From an uncultured Lachnospiraceae bacterium (lineage in GTDB: Bacteria > Bacillota > Clostridia > Lachnospirales > Lachnospiraceae), in assembly GCA_948470755.1 (NCBI GenBank), contig CAOKPU010000027.1, forward strand, positions 1 to 39,040: a DNA stretch of 39,040 nucleotides, given 5' to 3'. Position numbers and translations under genes: made by a program. Positions 32,957 through 39,040 of this stretch are shown one piece after another (within the stretch, counting starts at the first letter, position 1; each line of letters begins with the position of its first letter). A model generated the notes under the pieces. It ran no database searches and was not told the origin of the DNA. It saw only the letters and a list, made by a program, of their open reading frames with translations.

Positions 32957-33373
32957 CTACTCCACATCTATCCGCTCAATCTTAAAAATAACCGGCCTCG
33001 TCCCATCGTTGCAGCAAGCAATCATCACACGATCATCATTCGTCCAGCCATGCATGATGCTTCCTCCCTGAAGGGCCGTGTAAATATACCGGCTGATAGC
33101 ATCCCATGCCTCGGAACAAAACGGCACCCCGTCCATACCGCAATGCATCGTTCCCGGAGAAATCAATACACCTTCATCCGGCCGGCCCGATTTTACCAGC
33201 GTACCGGCACCCATATGCCAGTAATCGTCCCTTTCATTATTGCGATAAAACATAAACTCATCGCCCACATTATAGCAGGCGCATTTACCGCTGTCAGGAT
33301 CCGCACAATACTGCTGCTGCAATTCCGGATACAGCTTCTTATCCAAAACAGTGACTTTGCATCTAAATTCCAT
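32957..33373 (-). CDS. TIGR04076-like small protein
   Basis: A 138-residue cytoplasmic protein. The layout CKVTVLDKKLYPELQQQYCADPDSGKCACYNVGDEF, then PFCSEAWDAISRYIYTALQGG, then a tail ACCNDGTRPVIFKIERI matches TIGR04076 as I remember it. Function is unknown; several cysteines (CACY, CSEAW, ACC) could bind metal. GGAGG precedes the ATG. A 39-codon minus-strand frame follows its stop without a ribosome site and is probably noncoding. It is not clearly cotranscribed with the flavodoxin, whose MerR-type promoter lies between them. Confidence 0.72.
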   Translation of the reverse strand: MEFRCKVTVLDKKLYPELQQQYCADPDSGKCACYNVGDEFMFYRNNERDDYWHMGAGTLVKSGRPDEGVLISPGTMHCGMDGVPFCSEAWDAISRYIYTALQGGSIMHGWTNDDRVMIACCNDGTRPVIFKIERIDVE

Positions 33374-33658
33374 ATCAGGTTCCTCCTTTTTTTCAATTAT
33401 GCTGATTTTTCACCTATTCAAGTACGTCCTGGCATACTTGCAGCGGACGGCTTTGCAGCCTAAAATAACGCTTTGCAATTTCTGTCATTTACCCCGGAGC
33501 ATCTTTTTTGCCAACCGCAATGCCTTCATCAATCATCAGCCTTCCATCAACATCATGTTTATAGCCACAACACTTTCTTCATATTGTATTTCCACGAATA
33601 ATAATTGTAATTAAATCCATAACAACAATTTCCACTATTACATATATAATACTTGCCA
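33374..33658 (-). other. Gene gap with short decayed-looking frames
   Basis: No intact gene is visible. On the minus strand short protein-like pieces follow one another in shifted frames: IQYEESVVAINMMLMEG, then MIDEGIAVGKKDAPG, then MTEIAKRYFRLQSRPLQVCQ, with a TAAATG junction near 33490. They may be the remains of one gene. A promoter for the TIGR04076-like gene was not recognised. Confidence 0.3.
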
Positions 33659-34201
33659 CTATCCATTAGCTTCCCATTGTTCTCTCGTCATATAGTTTGT
33701 ATGCCCGATTCTTGTCTCCCCCATAAGCGGCACAGGCACATCATTGCATGTATGATGATAAATAAAGCCAACCTTCTCCTGCACTCTTTTTGATTTCACA
33801 TTCCCTTCATAATATCCGCACCATATGATATTCATTCCGAGATCCTCAAAACCGTGGCGCAGTAATTCTCCGGCAGCTTCCGGAATCAGTCCCTGCCCCC
33901 AAAACTCCCGGCCTATCCAATAACCAAGTTCACACTCATTCTCTTTATCCGTCATATCCGTAGCTCCATTCAGCTTTAATTCGATCGCGCCAATCGCCCG
34001 GTTGTCTGACTTCAAGCAGACAGCATAACACTCTTTCCCGTTAAAAACATTCTGTATAACCTCACGGCTTTCCTCAATATTTTTATGTGGCGGCCACCCT
34101 GCAATCGGCCCGATTTCCGGATTTTTTGCATATTCATATAAACTCTCCGCATCTGTTTTTTCCCATGGTCTTAAGAGCAATCGTTCTGTAGTTAATACCA
34201 T
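33659..34201 (-). CDS. GNAT-family N-acetyltransferase, RimJ/RimL-like
   Basis: A 180-residue acetyltransferase that uses acetyl-CoA; the acceptor is unknown. It starts with TERLLLRPWEKTDAESLYEYAKNPEIG, the standard RimJ-type opening. The acetyl-CoA pocket is ELGYWIGREFWGQGLIPEAAGELLRHGFEDLG, a Q/RxxGxG-like loop (WGQGLIPEA) followed by the helix, and NVKSKRVQEKVGF is the motif B region. GGGGG precedes the ATG by 7 nt. Family members acetylate ribosomal proteins, other N-termini, or small molecules including some antibiotics. Confidence 0.92.
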   Translation of the reverse strand: MVLTTERLLLRPWEKTDAESLYEYAKNPEIGPIAGWPPHKNIEESREVIQNVFNGKECYAVCLKSDNRAIGAIELKLNGATDMTDKENECELGYWIGREFWGQGLIPEAAGELLRHGFEDLGMNIIWCGYYEGNVKSKRVQEKVGFIYHHTCNDVPVPLMGETRIGHTNYMTREQWEANG

Positions 34202-34327
34202 ATTCCATCCCCCTTATAAACTCAAAATATCTTTTTCTCAATATACCACAATCCACACCACATCAGAATACCAAAACTTCCATCATCATACACACTTCCT
34301 GTACCTCCGCCATTTCGGACTGCCCAA

Positions 34328-34629
34328 TCAAGCGTCATGATTGTCGTCGTAATTGGTGTACGCAAAAATGATGAAGCCCTTGCTGAAAGACAGCGGATTA
34401 TAAATCACTTCCAGATCCGGGAATGTCTCCCCAAATCTTTGAACCCAGTCCTCTTTGTCCTCTTGGCTGAAAAATGTCCCTGCCGCTCCGCTTTGATATA
34501 ATCCTCTTACCAAAAAATACTAAAAGGACAAACTTTTTCTCACCTGTCCATAGCTTCCTTAATGAGATAATCCGCAATTTCAAAAGCCTTTACACCCTCC
34601 TCCAATGACATTTGGAACCTTTCTACCAT
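34328..34629 (-). pseudogene. Decayed gene fragments downstream of arr
   Basis: Right after the arr stop an ATG at 34629 opens MVERFQMSLEEGVKAFEIAD, continuing YLIKEAMDR to a stop at 34540. In another frame lower down (34513-34328) is SGAAGTFFSQEDKEDWVQRF, continuing to AYTNYDDNHDA. Both pieces have protein-like composition and the same direction, but no family is recognised. This looks like one short gene broken by frameshifts; two separate tiny genes are possible. The rest of the gap 34202-34327 shows nothing. Confidence 0.35.
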
Positions 34630-34634
34630 AACAA

Positions 34635-35048
34635 TCAGTCTATTGCTTTTATTCCCTGTTCAGACAACCGCCTCAAATTTTCCATCATACTATTTAAAAT
34701 TTCAGGAGAATGCCCTTCCCATTTTGTTACTTCTGCAACGATTTTTAACGGTTGCTTCGACCGGTAAGATTTCGTTGGATTTCCGGGGAATTTTTTATCT
34801 GTAAGATTCGGATCATCCTCAAAATCCCCTGTCGGTTCAACTACATATATCCGTTCCTTACCGTCTCCCTCTGCCAATTCCGCTCCCCAAATTGCTGCGT
34901 CCAAAGTCCCGGCAAAATATACATATTCTGATTTTCTGTCATCCTGATAGTTCTTTTTTATCCCTGCGACCAATAAGTCTCCTATTTCTAAATCAGCTTT
35001 CGTCCCATGAAAAAAGGAACCTGAACTAAATACCGTTTTTTCATTCAT
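34635..35048 (-). CDS. arr: Rifampin ADP-ribosyltransferase (Arr family)
   Basis: Transfers ADP-ribose from NAD to the C23 hydroxyl of rifamycins, inactivating them. The 137-residue size is normal for Arr. Signature stretches are all present: SGSFFHGTKADLEIGDLL with the NAD-site histidine, SEYVYFAGTLDAAIWGAELA, ERIYVVEPTGDFEDDPNLTD, KKFPGNPTKSYRSKQPLKIV and EVTKWEGHSPEIL. The ATG at 35048 is chosen because the open frame upstream runs through unrelated sequence, including the antisense of a transposase remnant. GGAAGGAAAAG precedes it. A neighbouring IS3-family remnant suggests arrival by transfer. Family membership is clear; resistance in the host is inferred. Confidence 0.92.
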   Translation of the reverse strand: MNEKTVFSSGSFFHGTKADLEIGDLLVAGIKKNYQDDRKSEYVYFAGTLDAAIWGAELAEGDGKERIYVVEPTGDFEDDPNLTDKKFPGNPTKSYRSKQPLKIVAEVTKWEGHSPEILNSMMENLRRLSEQGIKAID

Positions 35049-35112
35049 ATAATTCTTTTCCTTCCATCTATTCCTTGTTTTTTTCTCTTTTATTATATCG
35101 GATTCCTCATAA

Positions 35113-35439
35113 AAAACAAGACAGGAGAGAAAACCCCGTAAGTATACAGATGAATTTAAGCAGCAGTTAATTGATTTATACCGCTGTGGCAAACGCAGAT
35201 GCGATATCCGCCGGGAATACGATATCTCCCATTCGCTCTTTGACAAATGGGTCGAACAGACGGATTATTCCGGTTCTTTTCACGGAAAGGATAACCGGAC
35301 GGTCGAAAAGCTTTTGGAAGCCTTCCACGTAGAACGCTCTCCGAGCCGGAAAGGATGCCCTTATGACAATGCGGCGACGGAAGCAACGTTCAGGGTCCTA
35401 AAAGCGGACAATGCAATGAATCCACACAAGGCGGATTGA
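35113..35439 (+). pseudogene. IS3-family transposase remnant, internally deleted
   Basis: One uninterrupted plus-strand frame joins two distant parts of an IS3-type element. The first 45 codons read RKYTDEFKQQLIDLYRCGKR and LFDKWVEQTDYSGSFHGKDN, the OrfA helix-turn-helix and following region. The next part reads ERSPSRKGCPYDNAATEATF, the end of the OrfB DDE integrase core (YDN with the catalytic glutamate region). Everything between is missing, and no start codon is found before the stop upstream at 35110. Terminal inverted repeats were not recognised. It lies between arr and the secreted heptad protein. Confidence 0.8.
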
Positions 35440-35491
35440 CCTTTTTACAAGGAATAGTTTTCCTTAATCACCTCCATAGCTTTGTCCTCCG

Positions 35492-37654
35492 CTAATTTTC
35501 ACGATATAATCCAAACAAGTTTAAGAATTTTTGCCATACCGTAAGTTTCTTTGGCGTTTCCTCCATTACCTCACCTGGCCCCTCCATCTGAATGCCATCC
35601 GTCTTAATTACAAATTGCACACTTTGAATATTTGTATTTTTGTCCGATACAAAAGAAGTAACTTCAAAATCCCCTCCTGCAACTGTTTTGATTAATTCGT
35701 CAATTTTATCCGTAATCTCCGTATCCATGCCTGCGGTTTCTTCCCTCATTGTGGAAGTGCCGTCCTTCAATTCCCCAGCACCGTCATAAAGCTGTGCAAT
35801 GCCGGATAAAAGCTCTGCAACACCATCATCCAACGCACCAGTCCCGTCCTTCAATGTTCCCGTTCCATCATATATTTCCACAATGCCGGAAAGCAGGTTT
35901 CCTATCCCACTATATAAACTTTCACTGCCTGTTTTTAATGCGCCGCTTCCGGTAGCAAGCCGGGCTGCGCCATCTGTGATCTGTGAATAGCTTGCAACAA
36001 TCTTAGCGACCGCCTCTGTGTAACCTTTAATCCCCTGATCCAGTTTCCCATATTCAGAAACTAATGTATTTATGGCGGATGAAAGCCCTGACATCTGATA
36101 TGCCAGACCTCCGATTTTATTTACCAGCTCTCCGATTTTCCTATCAAAAGTCCCATAATTCTCCTGTAGGGCTGTCGCGCCTTGCCGTAAGGATGGTAAA
36201 TTGGAACTTACTGTCGTCAAATAGCTTTCCGTTCCACCTATGCTTGCATTGTTAGCTCCTAATAACGAAATAATATCAGAAAGCTGCGGAACATGTGACT
36301 CTATCTCGGATGTATCTACTCCGGCATTTTTTAGGCCTTCAATTTGTGTGGATAATGATGAAATAAGTTCCTCCAAGCCGCTGATTGCAGACTCATTTTT
36401 TTGCCTCAGACTGTCAATATCCAAGCCGTTTTGAGACATAATATCTTTGTATGCATCAAAATTCACATTATTCTGTAAGGAAGTTATCCCATTTACAAGG
36501 TCATTTATACCAGATTTAATTGCCGAAGACGCATCTGTCAATGCACTTAAATTTTCTGTTGCCAGAGATACCCCGCCTAATGCTTCCTGAAGCTTTGAAA
36601 GTGCTGCCTTAAAAGATTCTGAACCATTCACCAGCTCCGTCGATTGCTGGTTCAGAATGTTTAATGCCTCTTGCATCTGACCGATTCCGCTATTCAGAGA
36701 ATGGATTCCTTGGCCCAGCGCATTTACGCCATTTTGTAAATTGGCGGCTCCATCCTGCAGAACGCTTCCTCCATCTTTTAAATCGGCGGCACCTCTGTGA
36801 AGCTGCTCGGCTCCATCCTTCAAATCATTCACACCGTTTTTTAGGTCAGACTGTGCGCCATCCTGTAAATCGGAGACGCCGTCATGCAATTCTGCCGCTC
36901 CATCGTCTAACTTGCTGATGGCATCCAGCAGTTCCGTAACCTGCCCCATCAATTCTTCGTCATCCACTTCAACATTGAGGTTCAACGGGATTCCATTGAT
37001 TGACATTCCGTCCATTTCAAATTCAGACACTTCCGCCGTTATTTCAATATCCGCTCCTTTTCCGGGCAAAATTGTGTAGGTAAGCTGCTTATTGCTTCCA
37101 ACATTTGCAACTGTAGCATCCGGAGCCACAATATTTTTATATTTATCTGTATCGAATGACAGAGAGGCTTGCAAAGCATAATTATCGTAAAAATCACCTT
37201 GGTATTTTGTATTCTGCGTAATACAGATTGTTATTTTCATCTCTCCACTTTTACCCGCAATTTCCTCAGCCGGATATTCTTTGCCATCCAAAAAGTAACG
37301 CATCCGAATATCCCACGGCATCAGAGTGCTTTCAAGTTTACCCTCATAATACAGCTTTTCGGCAGACAAATTGATATTTATAACGTCACCGGAAAAATCA
37401 ATCTCGTCGGTTGTTGTCATATTCCGTACATCCAGATATTTTCCATAGTCAACAATTATGCCCTCCGTATTCCCTCCAAAGATATTGACAACATTGATTT
37501 CCCTGACAGATCCATCATTGCCCAAGTTTACATAGACAACTTCCTCCTTGTCTGTATTTGCTTCCATAGCAGATGCCGAAACCGGCCAAGCCGATACGAG
37601 AAGGGCAGATACAAGAAATACGGATGTGGTCCTTTTTAAGTTAAAGTGATTCAT
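35492..37654 (-). CDS. Secreted LxxG-heptad-repeat protein, partner of the MMPL transporter
   Basis: A 720-residue exported protein. A signal peptide covers about residues 1-29 (RTTSVFLVSALLVSAWPVSASA). Residues 35-235 form a beta-rich domain. Residues 249-325 and 559-635 are runs of seven-residue LxxGxxx repeats (for example LKDGAEQLHRG), of the type named TIGR03057 and found in YhgE/Pip-like proteins. A helical segment joins them and a short C-terminal domain ends in WQKFLNLFGLYREN with no membrane anchor. One extra residue (GAQSDLKNG, near 266-274) breaks the heptad phase. The ATG overlaps the MMPL stop by 14 bp with GGGAGG upstream, so both are coupled and probably act together at the cell surface; the role is unknown. 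Confidence 0.82.
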   Translation of the reverse strand: MNHFNLKRTTSVFLVSALLVSAWPVSASAMEANTDKEEVVYVNLGNDGSVREINVVNIFGGNTEGIIVDYGKYLDVRNMTTTDEIDFSGDVININLSAEKLYYEGKLESTLMPWDIRMRYFLDGKEYPAEEIAGKSGEMKITICITQNTKYQGDFYDNYALQASLSFDTDKYKNIVAPDATVANVGSNKQLTYTILPGKGADIEITAEVSEFEMDGMSINGIPLNLNVEVDDEELMGQVTELLDAISKLDDGAAELHDGVSDLQDGAQSDLKNGVNDLKDGAEQLHRGAADLKDGGSVLQDGAANLQNGVNALGQGIHSLNSGIGQMQEALNILNQQSTELVNGSESFKAALSKLQEALGGVSLATENLSALTDASSAIKSGINDLVNGITSLQNNVNFDAYKDIMSQNGLDIDSLRQKNESAISGLEELISSLSTQIEGLKNAGVDTSEIESHVPQLSDIISLLGANNASIGGTESYLTTVSSNLPSLRQGATALQENYGTFDRKIGELVNKIGGLAYQMSGLSSAINTLVSEYGKLDQGIKGYTEAVAKIVASYSQITDGAARLATGSGALKTGSESLYSGIGNLLSGIVEIYDGTGTLKDGTGALDDGVAELLSGIAQLYDGAGELKDGTSTMREETAGMDTEITDKIDELIKTVAGGDFEVTSFVSDKNTNIQSVQFVIKTDGIQMEGPGEVMEETPKKLTVWQKFLNLFGLYREN

Positions 37655-39040
37655 GGTTCATTCCCTCCCTATGAAACAAAAATTTTTTACGTTCATGCTT
37701 TTTCTTCGTTCCTGTAATCAGTTTATCAAATAGAAATAGCAGCCCCGGAAGAACCAGCAGCACAATCGCTAAAGAAAAGATTGCCCCACGGCCTACAAAA
37801 ATACCAAGCTGTGCCAAAAGCTGATTTGTAGAGATATACCCAAGCAGCAATCCAACTACTGTCAGGACACTGCCCGATGTAAGTATAGATACCATAACAT
37901 CTGAAATCGTCTGTCTCACAGCTTCTTTTTTCGATAAACTCTGTCGGTTCTCTTTATAGCGGTCTGTCATTAAGATTGCATAATCAACGGTCGCACCCAA
38001 CTGAATCGAACTGATAATCAGGTATGCGATATAGAAAATAGTCTGATCCATAAAATACGGACAGGACAGATTCAGCCAGATTGCCGTTTCTATACTCAAT
38101 ACCAGAATGATGGGTAAAGTAACGGATTTCATTGTCAGAAGAAGGACGATAAAAACAGCAGCAATAGCAGTCAGATTTACTTTCACCATATCTACTGTTA
38201 CCGTATCCATCAAATCATATGTACTCACTCCTTCCCCGGCGAGATGCCATGTATCTGGATAATAGGATTGTGCAATGTCCCGTATTGTTTCTACAAGTGA
38301 AAATGTTTCTTCTCCTTCATAGAAGGCATCCACAGAAAGCACCATCCGGCTGTAATTTTCACTCATTAGCTGGGACAGGGTATCTTCGTCCAAATATTCC
38401 AAAGGGATTTCTGCCCCCGCCATATCAACATAGGATATAATGCTTGTAATCTGAGGAAGTTCATGGAGCTCATCCGAAAGTGCTGTTTCTGTGGCAGTAT
38501 CACCACGGGGAACAAGCAATACATAGGCATCACGTTGTCCGAATACTTTTTCAATAGATTCCATATCCCTGCCAAGCTGTGTTTCCTCATTGAAAATCTT
38601 TGATGAACCGTAATAATATTCATTTGCATTTGATGCCAGATACGCCGGAATAACAATAATAGCAAACAAGCACACCATAGGGACTGCCATGCGGCCCGCT
38701 GCCGCCCCAAATTTCCTGAAACTGGGCATAAGCGGACGGTGCTTTGATTTATCTAAGAACTTATAAGCAGCTAAAACCAGGGACGGCATAAACAGAAACA
38801 CTATAATAAGACTTACCGCCACGCCTTTTGCCAGAGCAAGGCCCAAATCCGGCCCAATTTGAAACTGCATTAACACCAGCGCCAAAAAACCTATCACTGT
38901 TGTCAATCCACTGGAAAGAATAGACGTTGTGGATTTGCATAAGGCGTCTATCATAGCTTCCTGTACATCCGCCGCCTCTTTCCGACATTCTTCAAAACGG
39001 TGAATCAAAAATACAGAATAATCCAGCGAAACTGCAAGCT
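37641..39040 (-). CDS. MMPL/RND-family transporter, 5' end beyond window
   Basis: The visible 465 residues are the C-terminal part of an RND exporter of the MMPL type. The frame continues to the window edge, adding SLDYSVFLIHRF before RFEECRKEAADV, the usual membrane motif. Then come segments 5-6, a large extracellular loop (about 100-260 of the visible part, FNEETQLGRDMESIEKVFGQ), and the second six-segment half with LGATVDYAILMTDRYKENR, the duplicated aspartate-containing motif, and LTVVGLLLGYISTNQLLAQLG. MMPL proteins export lipids, peptides or drugs using the proton gradient; the substrate here is unknown. Its stop overlaps the start of the secreted LxxG-repeat gene, suggesting one export machine. 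Confidence 0.93.
   Translation of the reverse strand, partial: LAVSLDYSVFLIHRFEECRKEAADVQEAMIDALCKSTTSILSSGLTTVIGFLALVLMQFQIGPDLGLALAKGVAVSLIIVFLFMPSLVLAAYKFLDKSKHRPLMPSFRKFGAAAGRMAVPMVCLFAIIVIPAYLASNANEYYYGSSKIFNEETQLGRDMESIEKVFGQRDAYVLLVPRGDTATETALSDELHELPQITSIISYVDMAGAEIPLEYLDEDTLSQLMSENYSRMVLSVDAFYEGEETFSLVETIRDIAQSYYPDTWHLAGEGVSTYDLMDTVTVDMVKVNLTAIAAVFIVLLLTMKSVTLPIILVLSIETAIWLNLSCPYFMDQTIFYIAYLIISSIQLGATVDYAILMTDRYKENRQSLSKKEAVRQTISDVMVSILTSGSVLTVVGLLLGYISTNQLLAQLGIFVGRGAIFSLAIVLLVLPGLLFLFDKLITGTKKKHERKKFLFHREGMNHESL

Noticed and set aside
34328-34629. Small toxin-antitoxin pair
   Set aside because: The two short frames overlap no ribosome sites, match no known toxin or antitoxin, and look like debris of one gene.
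35049-35246. 66-codon N-terminal extension of arr
   Set aside because: The extension is antisense to the transposase remnant and is absent from Arr proteins; the ATG at 35048 gives normal length.
36680-36930. Regular repeats suggesting a CRISPR array or tandem repeat
   Set aside because: The repeats are imperfect 21-nt units in frame with the LxxGxxx heptads of the secreted protein and have no spacers.

Overview
The window looks like chromosome from a gut Clostridia of the Lachnospiraceae type. This rests on the single-chain PurL of about 1265 residues, QueH rather than QueG, an ABC sugar importer without its own ATPase, sigma-A promoters close to consensus, strong AGGAGG ribosome sites, and several proteins (a DUF6508-like protein, a 755-residue protein with a cyclic-nucleotide-type N-terminus) that I associate with this group. 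The assignment is inference; no rRNA or other species marker is present. Most genes are on the minus strand.

Region 1 (1-12.98 kb, minus strand) is housekeeping. In transcription order it holds purL, a GtrII-like multipass membrane protein, carA-carB-queH-argS, and a tRNA-Val(UAC) cut by the window edge. carA has its own promoter and a structured leader of about 220 nt.

Region 2 (13.0-16.5 kb, minus) holds a DUF6508-like gene and a TetR regulator, a terminator, a composite repeat/foldback element, and a tightly coupled pair of zinc-deacylase-fold (AstE/AspA type) genes. One of the pair keeps all catalytic residues and the other has lost them all.

Region 3 (16.6-22.1 kb, plus) holds the 755-residue protein, an OFA-type MFS transporter, a VanZ-like membrane protein and a LacI-family regulator. 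These are mostly separate transcription units with visible promoters and terminators.

Region 4 (22.3-28.6 kb, minus) is a complete sugar-utilisation locus: LacI regulator, binding lipoprotein, two MalF/MalG-type permeases and a GH13 alpha-glucosidase. Near-perfect LacI-type dyads surround the promoter of the binding-protein gene.

Region 5 (28.8-39.0 kb, minus) is an accessory zone. It holds a GyrI-like protein, a HAD phosphatase coupled to a metallophosphoesterase with an unusual N-terminal domain, a flavodoxin behind a textbook MerR-type promoter, a TIGR04076-like protein, a GNAT acetyltransferase, decayed gene scraps, a rifampin ADP-ribosyltransferase (arr), an internally deleted IS3-family transposase remnant, and an MMPL/RND transporter (cut by the edge) with a secreted LxxG-heptad protein.

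The best candidates for undescribed biology are the metallophosphoesterase-HAD pair, the active/dead deacylase pair, the 755-residue protein and the two repeat families. No CRISPR array, intact insertion sequence or complete prophage was seen.
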